A stretch of DNA of 64,000 bases from Maribacter halichondriae (GTDB lineage: Bacteria; Bacteroidota; Bacteroidia; Flavobacteriales; Flavobacteriaceae), in assembly GCF_027474825.1 (NCBI RefSeq), contig NZ_CP107030.1:1047001-1111000 (forward strand). The letters run 5' to 3'. The position numbers were made by a program, and so were the translations under genes. Below are positions 45,183-54,359 of the stretch, piece after piece. Position 1 is the stretch's first letter. The number at the start of each line of letters is the position of its first letter. The notes beneath the pieces were generated by a model. The model did not search any database and had not been told where the DNA came from. It was given only the letters and a program-made list of their open reading frames with translations.

Positions 45183-45823
45183 TTTTTCGTTGCTTTCACA
45201 ACCACAAAAGAGCCTTTACCAACACCTGATTTGGGTAGTTGTACTTCTTTGATTTCGTCCAAAGCGCCAAACAAGGTCTGATTGAATTCTAAATTCTTGA
45301 ATCCGCATTCTTCTAGTAATTTCTCAATTCGGTCAACGGAATAGAAAGTTGCCTTGGCGAAGAAGGTGCTGCGGTGGCGTTTTTCCCAATATTGTTTTGC
45401 TACGCTTTGATCCTTATCCAAAAAACCGATGAGGACGGCACCCTTGTGTTTTAATACCCTATGTGCCTCTACCAGGGCATGCTTAATATTGGCCAAGTGA
45501 CATACGGTCACAAAAAGCACAAAATCGAATTGCAGATCACCATAGGGAAGACTTTCCGCAACCCCATCAATAACCTCGATTCCTCTGTCAATTGCCTTTT
45601 TGGACATGGCCTCCGAAGGTTCTACACCTTCCTTAATCCCCAAAGGAAGGGCAAACCTTCCCGTACCCAGCCCCACTTCGATACCTCGTAAGTTTTCGGG
45701 CAATTTCTGTAACTGTTCCCTTATGGCCGCTATCTCCGATTGATAGACCTCGGGATACTCTTCATACCATTTCTCGTATGCTTCAACATTTTTGTCGAAT
45801 ATTTCTGTCTGTAACATAATCAT
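45179..45823 (-). CDS. Class I SAM-dependent methyltransferase
   Basis: 214 residues. Motif I reads GIEVGLGTGRFA, followed by PSEAMSKKAIDRG and PYGDLQFDFVLFVTVCHL. Substrate not predictable. First gene of the methyltransferase-archease-rtcB operon, with a Crp/Fnr-like box 48 bp upstream. Confidence 0.88.
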   Translation of the reverse strand: MIMLQTEIFDKNVEAYEKWYEEYPEVYQSEIAAIREQLQKLPENLRGIEVGLGTGRFALPLGIKEGVEPSEAMSKKAIDRGIEVIDGVAESLPYGDLQFDFVLFVTVCHLANIKHALVEAHRVLKHKGAVLIGFLDKDQSVAKQYWEKRHRSTFFAKATFYSVDRIEKLLEECGFKNLEFNQTLFGALDEIKEVQLPKSGVGKGSFVVVKATKK

Positions 45824-45870
45824 CTTGTTTTAATCTTTCTTAATATCCCAACAAATTTGGCAATTGGCAA

Positions 45871-45882
45871 TGACCTATGTCA
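45871..45882 (-). promoter_or_regulatory. Crp/Fnr-like operator upstream of the rtcB operon
   Basis: TGAC-CTAT-GTCA. With flanks the reverse strand reads TTGAC-ATAG-GTCAT. The context GGCAATGACCT-TGTCAA is nearly identical to the site at 47498. Confidence 0.65.
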
Positions 45883-45999
45883 ACCAAAGCAATATTCATG
45901 AGTGATTCCACCTTAAATGCGGATAATGCATCATGCGAAAGTTTATGTTACCTCTTGCATAATGCCATACCTTACTAACCAAAAAATGGGCAAAGCGCC

Positions 46000-46206
46000 T
46001 TACTTTTCCAAGATTTCAAAAGTCACTTTGGCATTTACCCTGTACTCCGAAATCTTATTGTCCACTACGGTTACCTGCATGTCTTGCACGTAGACCGATT
46101 TGATATCCTTAATGGTCTTGGAAGCCTCAGTAATAACTTGCTGAACAGCATCCTCAAAACTTTCCTTGGAATTTCCCAATAACTCTACAACTTTTAATAC
46201 TGACAT
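46000..46206 (-). CDS. Dodecin (flavin-binding storage protein)
   Basis: 68 residues, V-L-K-V-V-E-L-L-G-N-S-K-E-S-F-E-D-A (residues 3-20), then AKVTFEILEK at the end, the usual dodecin pattern. Forms a dodecameric flavin/CoA-binding shell. It has its own start, 53 bp from the PepSY-like gene. Confidence 0.9.
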   Translation of the reverse strand: MSVLKVVELLGNSKESFEDAVQQVITEASKTIKDIKSVYVQDMQVTVVDNKISEYRVNAKVTFEILEK

Positions 46207-46269
46207 GATTACTTGTTTTAATGATTAAGTGACTGTCTTGAAAATTAGGCAAGGCTATACCGCCTTCAA

Positions 46270-46778
46270 TCAAAGAAAATTGCCTTTTTCATCGGTTTTT
46301 ATCCTTAATATCTTATCCCCGTTTTCCAATTTGATTTTGTACTTCTTGGTTACGCCTTTATCTTCATGATAGTTGACCAAATAAACATCTTTGGAAATAG
46401 CCCAGTTTGGAAATCTATTTGCTATCGCTTGTATGACACTAGGGGTAAATTTATGTCCTTGAACTTTTCCGCCGTCCTTAGAATTTTACCGTCCTTATCA
46501 TAAGCGGCAAGTATTTTACCTTCAGGAATGTAAAAGGTAATATGATACAGATCGTAGTCATCCTGATAATATTCCGAGCTTTTCACGTCATAGGCCGCCA
46601 CTTTTCGTTCCAATAATTTTACAGGTAACGCTACAGGTTCTTCCGGGCTCAAGCTATGCAAATACTTATAGTTGGTCGCATAAACTACAACCTCAGACAG
46701 TTCTTCTGTTTTTATGATTTGGGCACTGACCGGGATGGTCAAGCCCAAGGCTAATAGACCTAATAATATTCTTTTCAT
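46270..46778 (-). CDS. Small secreted protein, PepSY-like, frameshifted
   Basis: Signal peptide (MKRILLGLLALGLTIPVSAQ). As read it stops at 46422. Adding one C (plus G-run 46442-46445) continues ...KFKDINLPPSVIQAIANRFPNWAISKDVYLVNYHED to a TGA at 46270, about 169 residues. The C-terminal part resembles a PepSY-like / putative periplasmic nuclease-type beta domain. Crp/Fnr-like site 91 bp upstream. Confidence 0.75.
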
Positions 46779-46868
46779 GATTATAGATTTAAATTACTAT
46801 TTGAGTGAATTCTTGATGACATAATAATTCATCGCTTCAAAACTAGAATATTGCCCCGCCCATCACAA

Positions 46869-46880
46869 TGACTTGGGTCA
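46869..46880 (-). promoter_or_regulatory. Crp/Fnr-like operator (TGAC-N4-GTCA)
   Basis: TGAC-TTGG-GTCA, 91 bp upstream of the 46778 start. Flank on the reverse strand: CTGACCCAAGTCATTG. Confidence 0.6.
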
Positions 46881-46961
46881 GTCCGAGAAGTGTTAAAAAC
46901 AATGCATTAATCTGTATTGCAAGTGCCGTTGGTTTCTGTTATGAAGTAGAAATCGGATTTT

Positions 46962-47444
46962 TTAAATCCCACATTCGAAGACAATAGAACTTGTATAAGA
47001 GAAGTCCTCGTTTCTTTTGACCGAGCATTTTAATCCATCAATAGATTTTATTGCTGCATCAAAATTCTTGAACCAACAAGTACCGAAAATTTGTCCGACA
47101 AATTTCTTTTCTGTAATTTCTTCCACGTCCATAATACAAAAAATGGCCTGGTGTCTATGAGTGAATTCCAATACCTTGGTCAAAAAGTCGACCAGCAAAG
47201 TAGCAGGATTATCCGCCGATATACGAACTATCATAATGCAATTATAATGCGTAACAGAGCTACATGATCCGGGACTCAACAGATGGCCCAAACCCCTGAG
47301 GCTATTTTTAAAAAGATGCTGCAGCGAGCTTCCCTCGACTTTTATTTGTGTATTCGAAGTTTGCAGTGCTCTTTCAACAGGCCTCCTTTTCCGTTTCTTG
47401 CGTTGTTCAATTTCTAAGTGCATAATCATTTTATTTTGATCCAA
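46962..47444 (-). CDS. Second, divergent archease-like protein
   Basis: 160 residues. The C-terminal ~110 residues follow the archease pattern (GSSLQHLFKNSLRGLGHLL, then DNPATLLVDFLTKVLEFTHRHQAIFCIMDVEEI, ending SSIVFECGI), parallel to the 44769 archease (LLIDLLSEVLS...IFCKVLF). The N-terminal H-T-A-D-I metal motif of true archease is missing. Probably a paralogue with changed function, perhaps regulatory. Crp/Fnr-like site 54 bp upstream. Confidence 0.7.
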   Translation of the reverse strand: MDQNKMIMHLEIEQRKKRKRRPVERALQTSNTQIKVEGSSLQHLFKNSLRGLGHLLSPGSCSSVTHYNCIMIVRISADNPATLLVDFLTKVLEFTHRHQAIFCIMDVEEITEKKFVGQIFGTCWFKNFDAAIKSIDGLKCSVKRNEDFSYTSSIVFECGI

Positions 47445-47497
47445 ATTTCTTATGAATTTACCTCACTAAATTTAAAAGAGATTGCGCCTTATGGCAA

Positions 47498-47509
47498 TGA
47501 CCTGTGTCA
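47498..47509 (-). promoter_or_regulatory. Crp/Fnr-like operator (TGAC-N4-GTCA)
   Basis: TGAC-CTGT-GTCA; reverse strand TTGACACAGGTCATT, 54 bp upstream of the second archease. Confidence 0.65.
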
Positions 47510-47560
47510 ATCTTGGCATCATCCAATTGTTCAATTTCGAATGAATTCCTCAGTAGACCA

Positions 47561-48753
47561 TCAATACCTAAAAATAGCGTTCATGGAACTTTCTTTTACC
47601 GGCATTTCATTTGAGGGCAAAGAATAAACCTTACCTCCTTGTCTAAAGGTTTCCATGGCGGCCAAGTTGGTCAATGAGGTATTGTTCAACTCATGTTTAT
47701 AATCAATTATAACTTCATTGTTTTCCATTTCATACCTACCAAAGATATCGTCTCCGTCAGCGATGAAGAGGGTATCAACCCTTCCGTTCAAGGCGGCGTG
47801 GAGAATGTCATCGATTTCATAGGAGGTCTTTTGGGTATGATACAACTCGGTAAATTGTAGTGCCTTCTCAGTTTGGGACTTTGTGAAATAGCTTTCCATC
47901 AAATCCCAAGATGCTTGGTGCAAACTTGTTTTCACTTTAAATTCTGGATCGCCCCCTACATTTTCATGGTAAAGTTCAGGATACGTACTCGCCTCCTTAT
48001 AGACTTCAACTAAATGGTCTACACAAGCTAATACCAATGGCACATTTTTATGAGTAATAGCCTTTTTCACACCTTTGTCAACTGCCCTGAAGAAGGTCAA
48101 AAGTTCTTTTTTATTATCATCCTTACCTTCGCCATGGCCGTGAAAAGAACCTGCGCCATGCACATTTTGACCGCTTCTAAACTGTAACATTTTTGGCTTA
48201 TGGTCAAAACCCACCGCTTCTTCCAAGCGATCAGGTGCAAAGTCTTCCACATATAAATCTTTAAAATTGTACCTGGATGCCTCATAAAGTTTTACATAGT
48301 CTTGGCTCAGCTCCAAAAGATAATAGAATCCATCATTTTGATAGAGGGGCAGCAAAGGTTTTAGATAAAAGTGGCCCGACACATAGGTACTGGCCTCAAA
48401 AGAAATCGGGACTTTAAAATATTGCATCCCATCTTCAGGATCTAAAAAATGGCGAGTCCATCAGAAGGATTTCGCCAAAGATCGACCTTGTCGAGTAGTT
48501 GCTCCAACGGTCTGAGATAATCGGCTATTTCGCTGTCATGCATTTGGTACTCGGACAACTCGTTCTTTACTTGATTAATGCATTGTTTGAGTAGGGCCTG
48601 CGCCAAGTGCAGATTTTGTTCCTTTCCTTTTTTATCCATAGGAAGGTAGATGGAAACACAATGGAGCGCGCGCTTTTCCATCAAAGATTCAAAGCTCTCT
48701 TTTGGTAATGGATTTATTTCAGCAGTATTCATGGCCAACCTATTTTTGGTCAA
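47561..48753 (-). CDS. baeRF-type (eRF1-like) protein, frameshifted
   Basis: As read there are two pieces: 103 residues ending WRNPSDGLAIF, and a 288-residue ORF starting MQYFKVPISFEA. Adding one base to the run at 48444-48449 joins them as ...DGLAIFLDPEDGMQYFKV..., a 397-residue protein. The VSIYLP start, LEQLLDK.DLWRNPSDGLAIF and the C-terminal dinucleotide-like part are characteristic of the bacterial archaeo-eukaryotic release factor (baeRF) group, thought to act at stalled ribosomes. ATG 48732 is an alternative start. Confidence 0.8.
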
Positions 48754-48780
48754 TGTACCTATTAGATAGGAAACTTAAAA

Positions 48781-48792
48781 TGATTTGAATCA
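48781..48792 (-). promoter_or_regulatory. Crp/Fnr-like operator (TGAT-N4-ATCA)
   Basis: TGAT-TTGA-ATCA, only 28 bp upstream of the baeRF start, so the position is unusual for an activator. Confidence 0.45.
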
Positions 48793-48869
48793 GTGAGGAA
48801 GTATTAGTAATAAAAAATATGGTCAAAGATTTAGAAAGCAAAACTATTTCCTTAATAGGAAGTGATGGT

Positions 48870-49247
48870 CTATAAGGGATCTTTCTTGGGAAGACACTTT
48901 TCAATAGCGTTTAAAAGATCCGGCAAATCAAAGGGTTTGGTCAGGTAACCGTCTGCGCCAGCATCCATTCCAATCTTGACTTCTGATTTTTCAGTTTTGG
49001 CGGTAAAGAATATGAACGGTATTCTTTTCAAATCTCGGTGTTTCCCAAGATACCCAAGTACAGCAAAGCCATCCATTTCTGGCATACGCAGATCACATAA
49101 TATCACGTCTGGTGGATGTAGTTTAATAACTTCCAAACCTTTCTTTCCGTTCGAAGCGGTCAAAGCGATATAGCCTTCCAACTCCAATAGTTCTGCTGTA
49201 TTTTCCCGAATAGTATTATTATCTTCTATTATCAAAATTCGAGGCAT
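48870..49247 (-). CDS. Single-domain response regulator
   Basis: 125 residues, one receiver domain only: IIEDN (acid pocket), VILCDLRMPEMDG with phosphoacceptor Asp, FFTAKTEKS and TKPFDLPDL. No output domain, so it signals by protein contact, or as a shuttle. No kinase is adjacent. Confidence 0.93.
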   Translation of the reverse strand: MPRILIIEDNNTIRENTAELLELEGYIALTASNGKKGLEVIKLHPPDVILCDLRMPEMDGFAVLGYLGKHRDLKRIPFIFFTAKTEKSEVKIGMDAGADGYLTKPFDLPDLLNAIEKCLPKKDPL

Positions 49248-49687
49248 AAGAAAAATGGGTTAGCGTGAAATTTAGGGAATAAAAAGATAAGGAAATTTAT
49301 CTTAAATGAAGGAAAATTCTTAAGCTTAATAATTTAATAACCTTTTATGTTTTAAAATCTCATGGATTAAATGGCCTTCATGTCGCTATTTCTGAATGTA
49401 TCATGAACATCTGTTTTACAGTTTGTTCTAATTATTCTCTTCTTATCAACCTAGTTTTTTCTTACCCCCCAACCATATTATATAGAATGAAAGCTTAAAG
49501 GATGTAATTCCTTAAGCTAATTATATTAAGCAATATAGTATCGAGAATATTGGCAGTACTTGAGTTGGATTTACCTTCCGGTCGGCGGAATACTGGATGT
49601 GACACCATGCATGATGTATATCATTTTAAAGTTAAGCACAGGGATTTACCTTGCACTTATATAAGGTGTAAAATAAAATAACAAAAA
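49248..49687. other. Gene-free 440-bp region upstream of the OmpA operon
   Basis: No ORF of note. It contains the Crp/Fnr-like dyad TGAT-GTAT-ATCA at 49612-49623 (65 bp before the OmpA ATG). The rest is AT-rich without clear hairpins. Confidence 0.55.
49612..49623 (+). promoter_or_regulatory. Crp/Fnr-like operator (TGAT-N4-ATCA)
   Basis: TGAT-GTAT-ATCA, 65 bp upstream of the OmpA-HtrA-PfkB operon. Confidence 0.6.
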
Positions 49688-50544
49688 ATGAATACAACAA
49701 AACTAGTTGGTGTTAGCTTTATCCTGTTATTGACCTCATGTGTCAGTCAAAAAAAATATACTGCTCTGCAGGACAGGGCAAATCTTTGTGAAAACAGCTT
49801 GAACAATAGTCGGAACGAGGTCACTTTGCTGGAAAACAGTCTGGCCAACGAGAAAAACAGGGCCAAATCGTTGGAGCAACAAATGGAGTACTTTAAAAGT
49901 ACGAACACTGATCTGTTGGCGCGATTATCGATCTTTCAGTGGTCAGTAAATCTGGTGCGGAGAGCATTAAACAATCCTTGGAGGCATTGAACGAACAGAA
50001 TAAGTACATCAAGGATCTTACGACATCTATGCAACGCAAAGACTCCATCAACTTGGTCTTGGTCATGAACTTAAAACGTTCTTTGGACGACTTTGACGAT
50101 GAGGACATTAACATTGAAGTAAAAAAAGGGGTAGTCTATGTTTCCATTTCTGATAAGATGTTGTTCCGTTCAGGAAGCTATCAGATCAGTAATCGTGCCG
50201 AAGAAGTCATTGGGAAGATCGCAAAAATCGTGAACGATCATAAAGAATTGGACATTCTTGTGGAAGGCCATACAGATAATGTACCCATCGCCAATGAATG
50301 CATGGTGGATAATTGGGATTTGAGTGTAAAACGGGCCACATCAATAGTCAGGTTGATGCAAAATAAATTCGGGGTACAGCCCCAAAGGATGACCGCTGGC
50401 GGCCGTTCGGAATACTTGCCCAAGACTACCAACGAATCCGTGGAAGGAAGGGCAAAAAACCGCAGAACTGAAATCGTAATCCTACCGAAGCTCGATCAAT
50501 TTTTTGAGTTGTTGGAACCCCCTATGACGAGCGCCGAAAATTAA
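49688..50544 (+). CDS. OmpA-family lipoprotein with coiled coil, frameshifted
   Basis: Lipobox (LLTSC-VSQKK), a long coiled coil (residues 24-130), then an OmpA C-like peptidoglycan-binding domain (ILVEGHTDNVPI, MTAGGRSEYLP, NRRTEIVILP). As read, frame 1 stops at 49990. Adding one G after 49930 joins ...LLARLSDLSVVSKSGAESI..., about 285 residues, the normal length. First gene of an operon with htrA and pfkB. Confidence 0.85.
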
Positions 50545-50575
50545 TTGATCATTAAACCATTGTCGCAAAGAAATA

Positions 50576-51604
50576 ATGAAAAAGATCCCAGTAGTATTCG
50601 CCTTTTTGTGGATGACGTTCAGTTTTGCCCAAAGTATCAGCAAATTGTATGAAAAGGCCAATACATCGGTAGTATTGATCAAGACCTGGCAACCGGAAAT
50701 ATTCGGTAAGGGTCAATTGAAGACAATGGTATCGCTCGAAGGCATCGGTTCCGGTTTCGTGGTTTCCGAAGAAGGCGATATTATGACGGCCTCACATATA
50801 GTACAGACCGCGGCATTGATCCGGGTAGTCTTTTCGGACGGTGAGGAAGTACCTGCCAAAGTGTTGTACTCCTATCCCATGGCCGATGTAGCCCTTATTA
50901 GACTCACTGAACAAAAAAGTACTCCGCTATCGGTAGTTACAATGGCCGATTCCGATAAAGTCAAAATTGGCGACCAGGTCTTTGTCATCGGTTCGCCTTT
51001 TGGTTTGGGACATTCCCTTTCGGTAGGATATGTTAGTGGAAAGTATTCCAGAAAAGATGTGTCCAGCGGGTTCATGACCACCGAGTTTATCCAAACCGAT
51101 GCGTCAGTTAACGAAGGTAGTTCTGGCGGACCCTTATTTAATATGAATGGCGAAGTAATCGGGATAGCAAGTTTTATCCTTAGCCATTCCGAGGGATTTC
51201 AGGGCATATCGTTTGCCGCTACTTCAAACATTGCCCAAGAATTGTTATGTGAAGGGCATCCTATCTGGGTAGGAATAGAGGCTCATTTTGTTTCAGCACC
51301 TTTGGCAGAAATATTCAATCTACCTCAAAGTGGTGGTTTATTGGTAGAGAAAGTAGCCCCCCTTTCGTTAGGCGATAAATTAGGGTTGCGAGGGGGGTTC
51401 TATCGTATGAGTATTGAGGGTGATGAACTATTGGCCGGAGGCGATATCTTGCTCATGATGGAAAACATTTCTTTGACCAATGAAGAAAATCTTATTAAAG
51501 CCTGGGGATATGTGCAGAGGCTGAAAGAAGGGGATTCCATTTCGGCCAAAATTATAAGGGAAGGGGAGGTAATGAAAGTATCGGCAAGAATTCCTAAAAG
51601 GTAA
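50576..51604 (+). CDS. Trypsin-like HtrA/DegP-type serine protease with PDZ
   Basis: 342 residues, Sec signal (1-18). Catalytic triad H74 (TASHIV), D104 (MADVALIR), S183 (NEGSSGGPLF); the usual GNSGGP is GSSGGP here. A C-terminal PDZ-like domain (about 240-340) is shorter than in DegP. Periplasmic quality control. 31 bp after the OmpA gene. Confidence 0.9.
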   Translation: MKKIPVVFAFLWMTFSFAQSISKLYEKANTSVVLIKTWQPEIFGKGQLKTMVSLEGIGSGFVVSEEGDIMTASHIVQTAALIRVVFSDGEEVPAKVLYSYPMADVALIRLTEQKSTPLSVVTMADSDKVKIGDQVFVIGSPFGLGHSLSVGYVSGKYSRKDVSSGFMTTEFIQTDASVNEGSSGGPLFNMNGEVIGIASFILSHSEGFQGISFAATSNIAQELLCEGHPIWVGIEAHFVSAPLAEIFNLPQSGGLLVEKVAPLSLGDKLGLRGGFYRMSIEGDELLAGGDILLMMENISLTNEENLIKAWGYVQRLKEGDSISAKIIREGEVMKVSARIPKR

Positions 51605-51641
51605 AATGGCGATGCGAAATGTGTTTTACCAAAACTAACCT

Positions 51642-52604
51642 ATGCAAAAAATAATCACACTTACCATGAACCCTGTTCTTGAAAAAGAAACCTCTGTGGC
51701 GGGCATCAGGCCCAATACCAAATTAAGGTGTGCTTCGCCGATATATTATGCCGGCGGCGGAGGTATCAATGTATCACGCGCTCTAAAGAATTTGGGTGCG
51801 AAATCACTATGCATTTATTTGGCGGGCGGGTCTACAGGCAATCATCTAGAACAATTGGTATCAAATGAAGGCATATCACAAAAGGTGATTTCGGTCAGAG
51901 GTCGCACCCGGGATAATCTTTCCGTAACAGATACCGTTACCAACTTACACTACCAGTTCAGAGTACCAGGACCCCGCGTGGAGAAAAAAGAATGGGAACA
52001 GGTACTGAAGCTACTGGAAGAACTTCTAACCAAAGATGATTATTTGGTAGCCAGCGGTAAATTGCCTCCGGGAGTTCCTCCTGATTTTTATGTAATGGTC
52101 TCGAAAATAACGGATGAAAAGGAAGCGAAACTAGTGTTGGACACTTCCGGAAAAGCATTGTTACCCAGCATGAAGGCCAATATTTTCATGATGAAACCAA
52201 ATTTGGCAGAGCTCAGCATCTTAAGTGGTGTAGAATCAATCTCGGCCTCAGAGTTGGAATTTTCGGCAAAAAGGTTTTTAAAAAATTACTCATGCCAAGT
52301 GTTAGTGATTTCATTGGGTGCAAGAGGGGCCCTACTCGCCACAAAAAATAAAATGGAGCATATTTCTGCCCCGACGGTATACCAAAAAAGCACTATAGGT
52401 GCCGGGGATAGTATGGTGGCAGGAATGGTACTAAGCCTAGTTCAAGGCAAATCCTTAAGTGAAATGTTACTATACGGTGTGGCCTGCGGTGCCGCAGCTA
52501 CCATACGCCCTGGTACACAGCTATGCAATAAAAATGATGTGGATGATTTGTATGATTGGATAAAAAATAAAAATGTTAAAAGGGCAAAAAAACGCTTAAA
52601 CTGA
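51642..52604 (+). CDS. PfkB-family sugar kinase (1-phosphofructokinase/6-phosphofructokinase II-like)
   Basis: 320 residues. Substrate motif GGGGINVSRALKNLG, ATP/Mg motif STIGAGDSMVAGMVL with catalytic Asp, and MNPVLEKE start typical of the tagatose-6-P/fructose-1-P kinase subgroup. It phosphorylates a phosphosugar. Operon with OmpA and HtrA genes. Confidence 0.9.
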   Translation: MQKIITLTMNPVLEKETSVAGIRPNTKLRCASPIYYAGGGGINVSRALKNLGAKSLCIYLAGGSTGNHLEQLVSNEGISQKVISVRGRTRDNLSVTDTVTNLHYQFRVPGPRVEKKEWEQVLKLLEELLTKDDYLVASGKLPPGVPPDFYVMVSKITDEKEAKLVLDTSGKALLPSMKANIFMMKPNLAELSILSGVESISASELEFSAKRFLKNYSCQVLVISLGARGALLATKNKMEHISAPTVYQKSTIGAGDSMVAGMVLSLVQGKSLSEMLLYGVACGAAATIRPGTQLCNKNDVDDLYDWIKNKNVKRAKKRLN

Positions 52605-52613
52605 TCTAGGTCA
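52602..52613 (+). promoter_or_regulatory. Crp/Fnr-like operator at the start of the sRNA region
   Basis: TGAT-CTAG-GTCA; its context (AAACTGATCTAGGTCATTTTGAAA) matches the site at 58065 over about 24 bases. It lies before a gene-free region, so it may control a small RNA. Confidence 0.6.
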
Positions 52614-52840
52614 TTTTGAAAGTGAATCCAACTATCTATTTTGGCATCATGTTTAAAAAACATATAGTTCTTTGAAAACAATAGCATAAGGCTTTTTTGA
52701 TCTTCAAGAGAGATAAGGCCAAGATAAAGAAGAGGTTACAGATACCCTTTTATACCATTTGAATCGTGAACGGATTTAGCGATAAATCTCAGTAATGATC
52801 AGTATAAGTGGCAATCGGGTTGAATAACGTCTTCTAAGAG

Positions 52841-52868
52841 ACCGGAACGTTTCGGCGTTCCGGTTTCT
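52841..52868 (+). terminator. Intrinsic terminator
   Basis: Nine-bp stem ACCGGAACG / CGTTCCGGT, loop TTTCGG, then TTTCTTTT. Ends the first candidate sRNA after the operator at 52602. Confidence 0.7.
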
Positions 52869-53032
52869 TTTAAAAAATAGTAAGGTATTGGTCGGTACGG
52901 TCGCAAGACGGTAGCGGTCATAGTAAAGGAAAGGATGCTGTTGGTGCCCAAGTCGATCAGTTAGTTCATTTTAGCAATAAGGTGGTTTAAAAGATTGATG
53001 AACGGTAAAAATGAATTCCATTTCTTTATGGA

Positions 53033-53063
53033 AAACAGGAAGTTTCGGCTTCCTGTTTTTTTC
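53033..53063 (+). terminator. Intrinsic terminator
   Basis: Ten-bp stem AAACAGGAAG / CTTCCTGTTT with the same TTTCGG loop as the previous hairpin, followed by a T-run. Confidence 0.75.
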
Positions 53064-53123
53064 TTTGAAAATATATACAAATGATAAAGGCTTCTAAGCA
53101 GCAATGCCTTAGCGGCCATAAAA

Positions 53124-53265
53124 TGGTATCGCAACGAGTTCTTTAATCTTGAAATTCAAGTTTATGCCCAGCTAGTGCATTCCAGCTTGATGTGCATTCA
53201 AAAATTAAAGCAAAGCGATACCAGAAAAAAGGACTGGGATATTCCGGTATTCGCGTCCTTTTTAA
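53124..53265 (+). ncRNA. Structured RNA candidate ending in a terminator
   Basis: Nine-base complementarity TGGTATCGC (53124-53132) with GCGATACCA (53215-53223) closes a domain containing a small stem near CTTGAAATTCAAG (53148-53160). It is followed by AAAAAGGAC...GTCCTTTTT, a terminator. No protein is encoded. Family unknown. Confidence 0.45.
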
Positions 53266-53417
53266 AAATACATATGGAAAGGCCAATATCATCGCAAGGG
53301 GATAAAGGCCAGAAAGGGTTTGGATTATTTTTTCGCCGAGATCGCCCCTATATCATTTTAGCAATAAGATGACTCAAGGATAGATTGACAGTAAAGAATA
53401 AAACGAACACTTCAAAG

Positions 53418-53450
53418 GAAACAGGAGACCTCGGGCCTCCTGTTTCTGTT
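53418..53450 (+). terminator. Intrinsic terminator
   Basis: Ten-bp stem GAAACAGGAG / CTCCTGTTTC with a C/G-rich loop, then TGTTT. Homologous in sequence to the 53033 hairpin. Confidence 0.6.
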
Positions 53451-53616
53451 TATAATAAATCCGAAAGTTCCATACAATAGATTTTGAAGGCAACCATCCC
53501 AAAGGCAGCACTTCGGAAATTTTAATTTGTCCCTTAAATTTGTCGCTCAACAGATGATGCATGTCATTGTCGTCAAGACATCTGAACTATACTTTTATCC
53601 TTTAAATAGTTACATC

Positions 53617-54252
53617 ATGAAAAAAATAGCGTTTGTACTCGTAATATTTACATTGATGGCATGTTCCTCGACACGATTTGTGGATAGCTGGAAAAACAGG
53701 GAAATAGCTGTGTTCAGTCCCCAAAAGCTTTTGGTCATGGGCATGACCGAAAACCTTACGGCACGAAAGATTTTTGAGGAAGAACTCAAAGAGCAGTTCA
53801 TAAATCGCGGAATCAATGCTTATGAAAGTAGTGTGGCCATAGATCAATCTTTCACGACTTCAAAAAGAAGCGAGGAAGAAATAGAGTCCATGAAGGAAAA
53901 ACTTTTGCAAGAAGGATTTGATGCCGTTGTGATTACTGCGGTTGTAGGTATCGATGATAAAACGATACGTAGGTCAGGGTATTACACTTTCGGGTATAAT
54001 TGGTGGTATCGGTTCGGACCTTATTTTTTCAGATTTCAGGATGTTTACTACACTCCCGACTATTATGAAGATTATAAGGTTTTTCATATAGAGACTTCTA
54101 TCTATAACATCAAAGGCGATGAGGACAAATCGTTAGTCTGGGTTGGCACTTTTGATATAACAGACCCAGTAAACATCACCTCGACCGTTGATGATTACGT
54201 AGCCCGAATCGTCAAGCAATTGGAGCGGGAGCAGTTGATTTCCAGTTTATAA
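53617..54252 (+). CDS. Lipoprotein, function unknown
   Basis: 211 residues. ATG 53617 chosen for its lipobox (FTLMAC-SST); the in-frame start at 53527 adds a non-signal peptide. It has a DUF4136-like pattern (STRFVDSWKNREIAVFSPQKLLVMGMTENLTARKIFEEEL..., then KQLEREQ) found in Bacteroidota surface lipoproteins. A Tyr/Trp-rich stretch (GYNWWYRFGPYFFRFQDVYYTPDYYED) lies at about residues 127-155. Confidence 0.75.
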   Translation: MKKIAFVLVIFTLMACSSTRFVDSWKNREIAVFSPQKLLVMGMTENLTARKIFEEELKEQFINRGINAYESSVAIDQSFTTSKRSEEEIESMKEKLLQEGFDAVVITAVVGIDDKTIRRSGYYTFGYNWWYRFGPYFFRFQDVYYTPDYYEDYKVFHIETSIYNIKGDEDKSLVWVGTFDITDPVNITSTVDDYVARIVKQLEREQLISSL

Positions 54253-54359
54253 AATCTTGGCAAGCCCTTTACGGAGGTCTTCTCTATGGCCGAAGGAAAA
54301 GCAATTTCTGAAATAGACAAAGGTAGTTTCGAAATACTATTAGAATAGTAGGGTCGAAA

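Larger units (their letters stand above)
52650..53526 (+). ncRNA. Gene-free region with four terminator hairpins and two homologous units, candidate sRNAs
   Basis: About 880 bp with no credible ORF. It holds four strong hairpins: 52841-52864 (ACCGGAACG/CGTTCCGGT), 53033-53058 (AAACAGGAAG/CTTCCTGTTT), 53226-53263 (AAAAAGGAC/GTCCTTTTT) and 53418-53446 (GAAACAGGAG/CTCCTGTTTC). Units ending in the second and fourth share CATTTTAGCAATAAG (52967, 53354), each about 65 nt before the hairpin. This looks like tandem small RNA genes. Strand is inferred from the T-runs. Confidence 0.5.
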
